The notes under the pieces were generated by a model. It worked only from the letters and a program-made list of their open reading frames with translations. It was not told where the DNA came from and ran no database searches. Positions 47,940-56,336 of a stretch of 64,000 nucleotides of DNA are shown piece after piece. Numbering within the stretch: position 1 is the first letter of the stretch; every line of letters starts with the position of its first letter. Both the position numbers and the translations under genes were made by a program. The DNA is from SG8-4 sp964598225 (lineage in GTDB: Bacteria > Planctomycetota > Phycisphaerae > Sedimentisphaerales > Anaerobacaceae), in NCBI GenBank assembly GCA_964598225.1, contig CAZRBG010000026.1, positions 1 to 64,000 of the forward strand, written 5' to 3'.

Positions 47940-49433
47940 CTACTTTTCTCGTTCGTTCAAGAGTTTTTCGCGAGCGCCTTCGTATCGCGGCGTGCCGGTT
48001 AGTACGCCGGTAAAATCACTCAGGGGCGGACCCAACCGAATGCCTCCGGTTCCGATTTCGACCTCGCGAATGGTCATCTCGTGTCGTCCGTAGCGCTTCT
48101 TGACTACCGAGATGCACCGCCGCATCTTGCCCATAGCCTCGAAGTGTCGCATCAATACGACGGTGTCGGAAAGGTAACTGGCGTCGATCTCCGTCTCGGT
48201 CGTGCCGAATACTCCGTGGGTGGCGACGACCATGAGCGTCAGCACGCCGGCACCGCCGAGGTAGTTGAGCAATTCGTGCAGTTGTGGAATTATCTGCTCT
48301 TCCTCGGCCATCGCGGCAAGAAAACCGTTCAGGCTGTCGATAACCACGACCCGAATATCCTTTTGCTCCACGGCCTGGCGGATGGTCTCGACAAACTGCC
48401 CGGGCGAGCATTCGCCGATGTTCATCTGTCTCAGGTCAACAAGCCCTTCGTCGACGTATTGCGGTATTTTCATGCCCAGGCCTCTGGATCGGTTGAGAAA
48501 CGTCTGCTTGTGCTCTTCGAAGCAGAGCACCATGGCAGAGTTTTTGCGTTTCGCTGCGGCCTCGACATACAGGCCGGCCAGCGTACTCTTTCCCGCGCCG
48601 GTGGTGCCGACGATCAGGCATGAGGTCCCTTCTTCGAGACCTCCACCCAAAAGGGCGTCGAGTTCTTCGTTGCCGCTGGCGATCTTTCGAGGTTTGCGTT
48701 TCGGCGGCTCGGTCAGCATCCTGACGCGGGGGTAGACGTGCAGCCCTCCGGTGTGAATGCGAAAGTCGTGATACCCGCCGATGTACACCATTCCTCGCAT
48801 CTTTGTTACCAGCAGGCGCCGACGGGGCGGACCGTAGGCCGGGGCGTGCTGATGGAGCATTATAACTCCGTGAACGATGGTCTGTATGGACTTGTTGTCC
48901 TGCTCTCTGGCCTCGCCGGCGGTGAGGATCGACGTGCACTTATGCTTACTCAGCGCGCGCTTGAGCTTTAGCAATTGACGCCGCAACTGATAGAAGCTGT
49001 CCACAAGCACCGACAGCTCGCTAACCGAGTCCAGCACCAGGCGCTGGGGTTTATATTCTTCGACGGCTTTTATAATGCTGTCTGTGACTTCATCCAGCTC
49101 GATGTCGGCCGGGCTGAAAACTGTCTGCTCGGACGTAGCGATCTCCTGCAGGTTCTCGGGTAATTCCAGCATGTCGATGCCTTCGAGCGACCAGCCGTGG
49201 GATTTGAGGATGTCGCTGATCTCGTCTCTGGTCTGAAGCAGAGATACGTAGAGCACTCTTTCGCCGGCCGCAGCTCCGGCTCGCAGAAAATGAAAGCTCG
49301 TCGTCGTTTTCCCGGTGCCCGGACCGCCCTGAACGAGGAATACGCGGCCTTCGGACAGTCCGCCGTTGAGGATGGTATCGAGTCCGCGGATACCCGTTGA
49401 CGTTCGGGCATGTTTGTTCTCCGGTTTGACCAT
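47940..49433 (-). CDS. KaiC-like double-domain ATPase
   Basis: 497 residues in two RecA/KaiC domains. Domain 1 has Walker A GGPGTGKT (36-43), Walker B RLVLDSV, and STGIRGLDTILNGGL at the start. Domain 2 has Walker A GTTGAGKS (276-283), Walker B VVVIDSL. In KaiC each domain carries a Glu pair after Walker A. Here domain 2 keeps it (MVLCFEEHKQTF) but domain 1 has SLLQTRDE instead, so the domains probably differ in activity. KaiA and KaiB genes are absent; the KaiC-kinase-regulator order is reminiscent of KaiC-SasA/RpaA signalling, but the true role (clock, stress or signal transduction) is inference. Confidence 0.88.
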   Translation of the reverse strand: MVKPENKHARTSTGIRGLDTILNGGLSEGRVFLVQGGPGTGKTTTSFHFLRAGAAAGERVLYVSLLQTRDEISDILKSHGWSLEGIDMLELPENLQEIATSEQTVFSPADIELDEVTDSIIKAVEEYKPQRLVLDSVSELSVLVDSFYQLRRQLLKLKRALSKHKCTSILTAGEAREQDNKSIQTIVHGVIMLHQHAPAYGPPRRRLLVTKMRGMVYIGGYHDFRIHTGGLHVYPRVRMLTEPPKRKPRKIASGNEELDALLGGGLEEGTSCLIVGTTGAGKSTLAGLYVEAAAKRKNSAMVLCFEEHKQTFLNRSRGLGMKIPQYVDEGLVDLRQMNIGECSPGQFVETIRQAVEQKDIRVVVIDSLNGFLAAMAEEEQIIPQLHELLNYLGGAGVLTLMVVATHGVFGTTETEIDASYLSDTVVLMRHFEAMGKMRRCISVVKKRYGRHEMTIREVEIGTGGIRLGPPLSDFTGVLTGTPRYEGAREKLLNEREK

Positions 49434-49737
49434 GCCGGTTCCTTTCTAATAGCAGGAGTTTTGCAAATGAACATTCCTTTACTTTATTGGACGCTGCCGT
49501 CAACTGTCAAGGATAAACGACGCGTGGCTGCGTGACTATTGCAAAACTTGAGATTGCTTCCGTCGCTGCGCTTCTTCGCAATGACAAAAGGTGGAATCGC
49601 CGTTCAGTATCGGCTTCTAAGTTTTTTACCCATAGCAGATGAAGGAATTCCCCGATTTCGGTCGTTCGACCAGTTTGGTAGGTTTCTACGTAGTTTGCTT
49701 TTAACTCGAATGATAATTGGACGAAAGGAGTACAAAA
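49434..49737. other. Divergent intergenic region upstream of htrA
   Basis: About 300 bases between the divergent KaiC-like and HtrA genes. It holds a TTGAGATTGC...GCAATGACAAAAG repeat (49549-49590) and AAAGGAG RBS for htrA (49724-49730). No promoter pair could be assigned with confidence. Confidence 0.45.
49549..49590. repeat. GAGATTGC-type palindromic repeat
   Basis: TTGAGATTGCTTCCGTCGCT followed by GCGCTTCTTCGCAATGACAA. Same family as 7195, 12395 and 32269. Confidence 0.65.
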
Positions 49738-51222
49738 ATGGTAGAAAAAGTTAAAACAAGAATGACTTTACTTAGTGTGTTCGCAGTGGTTTTAATCGGC
49801 TTTCTGCCCCAGCCTGCGTACGCTCAGAAGCAGGAGGATATCGCCATTCTTGAGCGTTTGGGTGAGACTTTCGCCTCGATTGCCGAGGATGCATCGCCCG
49901 CCGTTGTGGGGATAAAAGCCAGAATGCCGGCCCCTGAGCAAGGCTTCTCGATGGATCAATCGCCTTTTGGAAGGCCTTTCGATCCGTTCGGCGAGGATTT
50001 CTTCGATTTCTTCTTCCGTCGTCGTTCCCCGCAAGGCCGGCGGCAGCAGAATCCGCGCGGACGAACCGCCCAGGGCTCGGGATTCATTATCTCGGAAAAA
50101 GGTTACGTCCTGACCAACAGTCACGTTGTCACCGACGCTGAAGAGATAAGCGTGGAATTGCAGGACGGCCGGTCGTTTACCGCCGAAGTGGTTGGTACCG
50201 ATCCGGAATCTGACGTTGGCGTTATCAAAATAGACGGCGAGGACCTGCCGTTGCTTGAAATGGCAGACTCGGATGAAGTAGAGGTTGGCAAGTGGGTGCT
50301 GGCTATCGGCAACCCGCTCGGTTTGAGCCACACCGTCACCGCGGGTATAGTCAGCGCCAAGGGAAGAAGCGGCCTTCAGCTTGCCGCTTACGAGGATTTT
50401 ATCCAGACCGACGCGGCGATTAATTTCGGCAACTCGGGCGGACCGCTGATTAACCTGCAGGGCAAAGCCGTGGGCATCAACACCGCAATCGCCGGACCGG
50501 GAGGCAATATTGGGATCGGATTCGCCATTCCCTCCAACATGGCAAAGAAGATTTCCGACCAGCTCATCGAAGACGGCGAGGTAGTCAGAGGTTACCTCGG
50601 CGTGCTGCCTCAGGATATGACCGCCCAGATGGCGCAGGCTCTCGATCTGGAAGGTACCAAGGGAGTTCTGATTCCGCAGGTGACCGAAGGATCCGCCGCG
50701 GACAAAGCGGGCATCGAGCAAGGCGACGTAATAGTCGAAGTCGAAGGCAAGCCCATTGAGTCGGCGAGCGGACTGCGCAACCGAATAGCCGAGTTCAAAC
50801 CCGGCACGAGAGTGGATATTACAATCCTGAGAGACGGCAGTCGCAAGGCGCTCACCGTTAAACTGGAAAAACGCCCGTCGCCGGAGGAATTGGCCGGCCG
50901 ACAGCAGCGGCAGCCTCAGCAGGACGACACAGTCACAATCGTAGGATTTTCGGTTCGTAATCTGACCGATAGACTGGCTCAGCGTTTCGGATTCGAGGGA
51001 GAAAGCGGAGTTATCGTGGACCGTGTTGCCTCCGGCTCTATGGCGGCGCGAAAAGGGATCGCTCCCGGTATGTTGATCAAAAAGGTCAATCAGGAAAAGG
51101 TCGAGAACGTCAGGCAGTTCAAGTCGGCTATGAACGAGGCTGCTGAAAAAGGGCAGGCCCTGCTGTTAGTCGATAGCGGACAGGCCAGTCAGTATGTCCT
51201 GCTGGAATTAGGCAACGATTAG
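49738..51222 (+). CDS. Periplasmic HtrA/Deg serine protease with two PDZ domains
   Basis: 494 residues from ATG 49738 with AAAGGAG 7 bases upstream. A signal peptide ends PQPAYAQ. A Pro/Arg-rich segment (60-110) precedes the trypsin-like domain: TNSHVVTD with His129, SDVGVIKI with Asp159, NFGNSGGPLI with Ser233. Two PDZ domains follow (about 275-375 and 395-490: GYLGVLPQD, GSAADKAGIEQGDVI, GMLIKKVN). It degrades or refolds damaged envelope proteins. Downstream genes are BON proteins and an Hsp20, so the cluster looks like an envelope-stress set. Confidence 0.93.
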   Translation: MVEKVKTRMTLLSVFAVVLIGFLPQPAYAQKQEDIAILERLGETFASIAEDASPAVVGIKARMPAPEQGFSMDQSPFGRPFDPFGEDFFDFFFRRRSPQGRRQQNPRGRTAQGSGFIISEKGYVLTNSHVVTDAEEISVELQDGRSFTAEVVGTDPESDVGVIKIDGEDLPLLEMADSDEVEVGKWVLAIGNPLGLSHTVTAGIVSAKGRSGLQLAAYEDFIQTDAAINFGNSGGPLINLQGKAVGINTAIAGPGGNIGIGFAIPSNMAKKISDQLIEDGEVVRGYLGVLPQDMTAQMAQALDLEGTKGVLIPQVTEGSAADKAGIEQGDVIVEVEGKPIESASGLRNRIAEFKPGTRVDITILRDGSRKALTVKLEKRPSPEELAGRQQRQPQQDDTVTIVGFSVRNLTDRLAQRFGFEGESGVIVDRVASGSMAARKGIAPGMLIKKVNQEKVENVRQFKSAMNEAAEKGQALLLVDSGQASQYVLLELGND

Positions 51223-51298
51223 GCCCTGAGACAAGAATGCCGGCGAGAAATGACTTTGTAAAAGTTAATTGTAATTGAAATGAGAAAGGAAGATTACC

Positions 51299-52810
51299 AT
51301 GACAGTTAGAGTAACAGATAGATTAAAGGAAAGGATATTGGCCTTTGTAAGCTGTCTGGCGCTCCTAACGCTTACAGCATCGTCGGGACGGCTTTTGGCG
51401 CAAAACCGCGATATGAAAGACAAGGACGTCACCGCGGCTATAGAGGCGGAATTCTGGGCGGACCAGGCTGTTCCGTCTAATCAGATTAACGTCGAAACCA
51501 CCGATGGAATAGTGACGCTGAGCGGCACCGCCGGCAATATCCTGGCGAAAGAAAGAGCGGCAAGGATAGCCGAAGCCGTAGTCGGAGTGCGGGCGGTTAT
51601 CAATCGCATAGAGGTCAGGCCGACAGTTTCTCGAACGGACTCGGAATTGCGCACCGCTATATGGAAAGCCCTGATCGCCGACGCGGCAACGGAGTCTTAT
51701 CAGGTTGAGGTTAAGGTCGATGACGGCGTTGTAACGCTCACCGGCTCCGTGGATTCATGGCAGGAGAAACAGCTCAGCGCAACGGTCGTCAAAGGCGTGG
51801 CCGGCGTCCGGGGCGTCAACAACAGGACCGACATCGATTACAAAGTAAACAGAAGCGACTACGAGATCGAACAGGAAGTCAAACAGCGTCTGGCCAATGA
51901 CGTCAGAGTTGACGACGCACTGATCGAGGTCGACGTCGAGAATCAGAAAGTGATGCTCTCAGGCACGGTTGGCAGCGCTCAGGAGAAGAGGCAAGCTCGT
52001 ATCGACGGCTGGGTAGGAGGCGTCGACGACGTGAGCGCAGAGGGCCTGAAAGTCGAGTGGTGGGCGCGCGATAAAATGCGGCGCGCCAACCGGTTCACTT
52101 CCCGGACCGACAGCCAGATCGAAGAAGCCGTGAAGGATGCCTTTGTCTACGATCCGCGTCTGGTATCTTTCAATGTGGACGTTGAAGTGAACGAAGGCGG
52201 GACTATTCTCAGCGGCGTAGTTAATAACCTTGAGGCCAAGAAGGCGGCCGAAAAAGATGCGAAAAACACTGTCGGCGTCACATACGTAGACAACAACATC
52301 AAAGTCAGGCCAAAGGTCATTCCCACGAACGAGGAACTCAAGAGTCGCGTGGAAACGGCCTTGCTTCAAGATCCGTACGTTGAGAGGTTCGACCTGACCG
52401 TATCGGCGTCTTCCGGGACGGTATATCTCTCCGGCGACGTTGACACCTCCTGGGAAAAGACTCAGGCCGCAAGAATAGCAGCGGGAGTCAAAGGTGCGAC
52501 CAGAGTGGTCAGTAACATAGCCTACGAATACGAGTGGGTCTGGAAGCCGGATCCGCAAATTCGCGAGGATGTGCAGGACCAGCTCTGGTGGAGCCCGTTC
52601 GTGGATTCGGATGACGTTAACCTGGAGGTTGATGATGGTGTTGTGACCCTGACCGGCACAGTCGCCACCTACGGCGAAAGACAAGCCGCCGAGGATAACG
52701 CTTACGAAGGCGGTGCAAAAGACGTCGTGAACGACCTGATGGTTACATACCCCTATCAAAGCCCGTACGATCACGAAACGTTCGACTGGCCGTATTATAG
52801 CGCGCCTTAG
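51299..52810 (+). CDS. Exported protein with six BON domains (first paralogue)
   Basis: 503 residues. Signal peptide (RILAFVSCLALLTLTASS). Six BON domains of about 70-80 residues in tandem, starting near 45, 120, 195, 270, 345 and 420. Each has the pattern [I/V]-x-V-x(3-5)-G-x-[V/I]-x-L-x-G (for example VKVDDGVVTLTGSVDSW, VDDGVVTLTGTV). BON domains (as in OsmY) bind membranes or lipids and act in osmotic and envelope stress. It ends FDWPYYSAP. A paralogue of the same length follows 122 bases downstream, clearly a tandem duplication. Confidence 0.9.
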   Translation: MTVRVTDRLKERILAFVSCLALLTLTASSGRLLAQNRDMKDKDVTAAIEAEFWADQAVPSNQINVETTDGIVTLSGTAGNILAKERAARIAEAVVGVRAVINRIEVRPTVSRTDSELRTAIWKALIADAATESYQVEVKVDDGVVTLTGSVDSWQEKQLSATVVKGVAGVRGVNNRTDIDYKVNRSDYEIEQEVKQRLANDVRVDDALIEVDVENQKVMLSGTVGSAQEKRQARIDGWVGGVDDVSAEGLKVEWWARDKMRRANRFTSRTDSQIEEAVKDAFVYDPRLVSFNVDVEVNEGGTILSGVVNNLEAKKAAEKDAKNTVGVTYVDNNIKVRPKVIPTNEELKSRVETALLQDPYVERFDLTVSASSGTVYLSGDVDTSWEKTQAARIAAGVKGATRVVSNIAYEYEWVWKPDPQIREDVQDQLWWSPFVDSDDVNLEVDDGVVTLTGTVATYGERQAAEDNAYEGGAKDVVNDLMVTYPYQSPYDHETFDWPYYSAP

Positions 52811-52922
52811 GAATATCGGGGCAATTTATGCCGTGACGGTAAGCACGCGAGGTTGAGCTTCTCTTAGGTGACAGGAAAGAAATTAGCAAGAGTTGCCACA
52901 TTTTTGAGAAAGGATGGTTGCT

Positions 52923-54434
52923 ATGGTAGTTGGAGTAAGAGATACATTTAAGAAGAGTATGTTGGCCCTTGTAAGCTGTGTGATGCTTTTGGTGTTTACA
53001 ACAGCATCGGGACAGCTTTGGGCCCAGGGTCAGGATATCGAAGACAGCGAGATCAGCGGCGCCATTGAAGGCGAATTCTGGAAAGATCAGGCTGTTTCCT
53101 CGAATCAAATCGACGTCGATACCGAAGACGGCGTAGTGACGCTGAGCGGCTCGGTCGGCAATATTCGCGCGAAAGAGCGAGCGGAAAAGGTCGCCGAAGC
53201 GGTTGTCGGAGTACGTGCGGTTGTGAATCGAATCGATGTTGACCCGGCCGTTTCTAAAACGGATGTGCAATTGCGAAGCGACGTGAGAGGAGCATTGCTC
53301 GACGATCCTGCGACCGAGGCTTACGAGGTTCAGGTAAAAGTAGACGACGGCGTTGTTACGCTCACGGGCGCCGTGGATTCATGGCAGGAAAAAGAACTCT
53401 GCGCGACGGTTGCCAAAGGCGTGACCGGCGTGCGCGATATAAAGAACATGATCACGGTGGAATACAAGGCTGAGAGGCCCGATTACGAAATCCGGACGGA
53501 AGTCGAGAAACGCCTTGCCAACGACGTTAAGGTGGACGACGCGCTGATCGAAGTCGAGGTCGAGGACGGAGAGGTTATTCTCTCGGGCTCGGTAGGAAGC
53601 GCTCAGGAAAAGACCCAGGCACGCATGGACGCGTGGGTAGGCGGCGTCGATGACGTCACCACCGAGGATCTTGAAGTTCAGTGGTGGGCGCGGGATGAAA
53701 TGCGACGCACGAGGATGTACACTTCGCGAAGCGACCAAGAGATCGAAGAAGCCGTAAAAGATTCCTTCGTGTACGATCCGCGCGTTTACTCTTTTAATAT
53801 TGACGTGGATTCGACAGAGGGCGTTGTTGTTTTAAGCGGCGTAGTCAATAACCTGGAAGCGAAGAAGGCCGCCGAACGCGATGCGAAAAACACTGCCGGC
53901 GTGAAATATGTCCGGAACAATATCAAGGTGCGTCCTGATGTCATTCCGGAAAACGAAAACCTCGAGAGCCGGGTGAGCACGGCACTGCTCAAAGATGCCT
54001 ACGTCGAACGATTCGATATAAACGTATCGGCGTCTTCCGGCATCGTTTATCTCTCCGGCAAGGTTAACACCTCATGGGAAAAGACTCAGGCCGAGAGAGT
54101 GGCCGAAGGAGTCCAGGGCGTCGTAGACGTGGTCAATAACATCAGTTACGAGCACGAGTGGACCTGGAAACCGGATCAGCAAATCCGCGAGGATGTGAAA
54201 AATCAGATCTGGTGGAGTCCGTTCGTGGATAAAGATGATGTAACCGTAGATGTCGATAACGGAATTGTGACACTCACCGGAACCGTAGATACCTACGGCG
54301 AACGCCAGGCGGCCGAGGATAACGCTTACGAAGGCGGCGCCAAAGAAGTGGTCAACAACCTGGCGGTCAGTTATCCCTACCAGAGTCCGTACGACTACGA
54401 CACGTTCAATTGGCCGTATTATAGCGCGCCATAG
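52923..54434 (+). CDS. Exported protein with six BON domains (second paralogue)
   Basis: 503 residues from ATG 52923, aligned with the start of the upstream paralogue; the ATG at 52914 is too close to GAGAAAGG. Same layout: signal peptide (MLALVSCVMLLVFTTASG), six BON domains, and identical end (FNWPYYSAP). Domains 4-6 are the most alike between the copies. The protein is more acidic than its twin. Likely envelope-stress role as above; keeping two full copies suggests distinct expression or partners. Confidence 0.9.
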   Translation: MVVGVRDTFKKSMLALVSCVMLLVFTTASGQLWAQGQDIEDSEISGAIEGEFWKDQAVSSNQIDVDTEDGVVTLSGSVGNIRAKERAEKVAEAVVGVRAVVNRIDVDPAVSKTDVQLRSDVRGALLDDPATEAYEVQVKVDDGVVTLTGAVDSWQEKELCATVAKGVTGVRDIKNMITVEYKAERPDYEIRTEVEKRLANDVKVDDALIEVEVEDGEVILSGSVGSAQEKTQARMDAWVGGVDDVTTEDLEVQWWARDEMRRTRMYTSRSDQEIEEAVKDSFVYDPRVYSFNIDVDSTEGVVVLSGVVNNLEAKKAAERDAKNTAGVKYVRNNIKVRPDVIPENENLESRVSTALLKDAYVERFDINVSASSGIVYLSGKVNTSWEKTQAERVAEGVQGVVDVVNNISYEHEWTWKPDQQIREDVKNQIWWSPFVDKDDVTVDVDNGIVTLTGTVDTYGERQAAEDNAYEGGAKEVVNNLAVSYPYQSPYDYDTFNWPYYSAP

Positions 54435-54512
54435 ACAGAGTTCGCCGATTGGATATACACATATAGTTTATTGATTGGAAAATGTGAGTTTTGTTTTGAA
54501 AGGAGTATTATC

Positions 54513-54986
54513 ATGGCACTACCGAGCTTAAGAAGACCGAGAGGACTGCGAAGACGAGGTGAATCGTTTACGCCGTTCGAAAGAGAATTGGGCCGTTTGT
54601 TCGACGACTTCTGGCTGAGTCCCTTCCGCGAAATGGAGCGGGTGAGGGGTGCTTACCTGCCCCCTGTGAATGTGAAAGAAGATGACGGGTCGGTGATCGC
54701 CGAGGCCGAGCTGCCGGGAATGTCGGAAAAGGACATCAACGTCACTGTAAACCGGGACAATCTGCGAATTTCCGGCGAGAAGAAGCAGGAAGAAGAGACC
54801 AAGGAAGAGGACTACTATTGTATGGAAAGCTCTTACGGCAGCTTCGACCGTCTCGTCGATCTGCCGGCTGAGGTGGACGAAGAAAAGGCGGAAGCGGAAT
54901 TCAACAACGGCGTCCTGACGGTGAAAATGCCGAAAAGCCAGGAAGCCAGGACTAAATCCAAGAAGGTTCCCGTCAAGACCGGATAA
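54513..54986 (+). CDS. Small heat-shock protein, Hsp20 family
   Basis: 157 residues from ATG 54513 with GAAAGGAG upstream. N-terminal Arg-rich region (LRRPRGLRRRG), then the alpha-crystallin domain: PPVNVKEDDGSVIAEAELPG (strand start), MSEKDINVTVNRDNLRISGEKK cut as two strands, SYGSFDRLVDLPAEVDE, and the FNNGVLTVKMPK motif. It holds unfolding proteins in solution. The C-terminal I-x-I motif is replaced by KKVPVK. Last gene of the stress cluster by direction and spacing. Confidence 0.93.
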   Translation: MALPSLRRPRGLRRRGESFTPFERELGRLFDDFWLSPFREMERVRGAYLPPVNVKEDDGSVIAEAELPGMSEKDINVTVNRDNLRISGEKKQEEETKEEDYYCMESSYGSFDRLVDLPAEVDEEKAEAEFNNGVLTVKMPKSQEARTKSKKVPVKTG

Positions 54987-55094
54987 TTGTTCTTCAGCAG
55001 TTAACTGACGGGAATCAAGGCCATGCGCTGCGATAAAAAACCTTTCTACGAATAAATATTCGCGGCGCATGGTATATATTTGAGAGAAATAGAC

Positions 55095-55496
55095 ATGTTT
55101 CTTGCTGAGTTGTTATTTGCTCTGTTAATGGCGTTTTTGTTTACGCTGATTTTTGCGATCGGCCTGCGAAAGACCGGTCCCTGGGCCAGCATGTGGGTGT
55201 TCTTCCTCGTGGTTTTCCTGGCCGCGTGGGCGGGTGGCTTGTGGATTAGTCCTTTCGGGCCGGCGTTTCTGGGCATCTATTGGGTGCCGATTTTGTTCTT
55301 TTCGTTCATATTCGCCATTCTCCTGGCTTCGGCAACTCCGCCCCGACGGCCGGAGCCGAAAGTGGAGACGATCTCCGAGGTCAAAGAAGAAGAGGCTGCC
55401 GAAAAAGCCTTCAACGCCCTCTTTTGGATACTGCTGGTAACCCTTGTGGCGGTTATTCTCTTAGGTTATCTGGCGCGAAGAGCAGATACGATATAG
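55095..55496 (+). CDS. Small membrane protein, four predicted helices
   Basis: 133 residues from ATG 55095. Helices: FLAELLFALLMAFLFTLIFA, WASMWVFFLVVFLAAWAGGL, YWVPILFFSFIFAILLAS and ALFWILLVTLVAVILLGYLA. A charged loop (PPRRPEPKVETISEVKEEEA) separates helices 3 and 4. No known family. It follows Hsp20 in the same direction and precedes rpiA. Confidence 0.65.
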   Translation: MFLAELLFALLMAFLFTLIFAIGLRKTGPWASMWVFFLVVFLAAWAGGLWISPFGPAFLGIYWVPILFFSFIFAILLASATPPRRPEPKVETISEVKEEEAAEKAFNALFWILLVTLVAVILLGYLARRADTI

Positions 55497-55515
55497 CAAA
55501 ACGGGGGGCTTCATA

Positions 55516-56334
55516 GTGGAAACCGAAGAAACCAGAAAGCTTGCGGCGAAAAGAGCCGTAGAAGAGATACCGGACAACTCCATAATCGGACTGGGTACGG
55601 GCTCTACAATTGAATATTTCATCAAGTATTTCGGACAGCGCATACAGGACGAAGGTCTTGAAATTTCCGCCGTCACCACTTCGTTCCAGGGACAGCTACT
55701 GGCCGGAAGATACGGCATTACAACTCTGGATCCCATGAACGTATCTCATCTGGATGTTGCAGTCGATGGGGCTGATGAGGTGGACCCGAAGGGCAATCTT
55801 CTCAAGGGCAAGGGGGCGGCCCTGACCAAAGAGAAGATCGTTGCCGCTATGGCCGAGCGGTATATAATTGTCGTTTGTGAGGCGAAAATGGTATCTCAGC
55901 TCGGCGAGAAAAATCCCGTTCCCGTGGAAGTAATCCCGCAGGCAGTGACACTGGTCGAGCATCTTTTCAAGGAACTCGGGAGACAGACAACGCTGCGGCC
56001 GGACCGAAGTAAAGCCGGGCCCGTCGTTACAGACCTCGGAAATCTCATCATTGATGTCGAATTCGGACTAATCGACGATGCAAAATTGCTTTCCAAGCAT
56101 ATAAACAACCTGCCCGGAGTCGTGGAAAATGGCCTATTCCTCGACATGACCGATGAAGTCATCGTAGGCTCGATAAAAAACGGCAAGCCTCATGCTGAGA
56201 AACAGAGCTTCAAAACGAACAACCCACACCAGAACTCAAGGCAACCCGGCAAACAAAAATTCCAAACCTCAGGCGACAAAAACTCCAGAAAGATGAGCAA
56301 TTTTCTCCTCGATTCCCCATTGAGAGGAAAATGA
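55516..56334 (+). CDS. rpiA: Ribose-5-phosphate isomerase A with C-terminal extension
   Basis: 272 residues, GTG start. RpiA motifs: IIGLGTGSTIEYFI (phosphate loop), DVAVDGADEVDPKGNLLKGK with the catalytic Asp and Lys, GGAALTKEKI-like KGAALTKEKI, and the end EVIVGSIKNGK. The enzyme converts ribose 5-phosphate to ribulose 5-phosphate in the pentose phosphate pathway. Family members end at about residue 230; here some 42 extra residues follow (SFKTNNPHQNSRQPGKQK...), with low complexity and repeat-like DNA (AAAAATTCCAAAC near 56254), probably read-through after loss of the original stop. Confidence 0.9.
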   Translation: METEETRKLAAKRAVEEIPDNSIIGLGTGSTIEYFIKYFGQRIQDEGLEISAVTTSFQGQLLAGRYGITTLDPMNVSHLDVAVDGADEVDPKGNLLKGKGAALTKEKIVAAMAERYIIVVCEAKMVSQLGEKNPVPVEVIPQAVTLVEHLFKELGRQTTLRPDRSKAGPVVTDLGNLIIDVEFGLIDDAKLLSKHINNLPGVVENGLFLDMTDEVIVGSIKNGKPHAEKQSFKTNNPHQNSRQPGKQKFQTSGDKNSRKMSNFLLDSPLRGK

Positions 56335-56336
56335 GG

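Noticed and set aside
47940..49433. Full circadian clock locus
   Set aside because: No KaiA or KaiB gene and one KaiC domain lacks the Glu pair; only a KaiC-like protein is supported.
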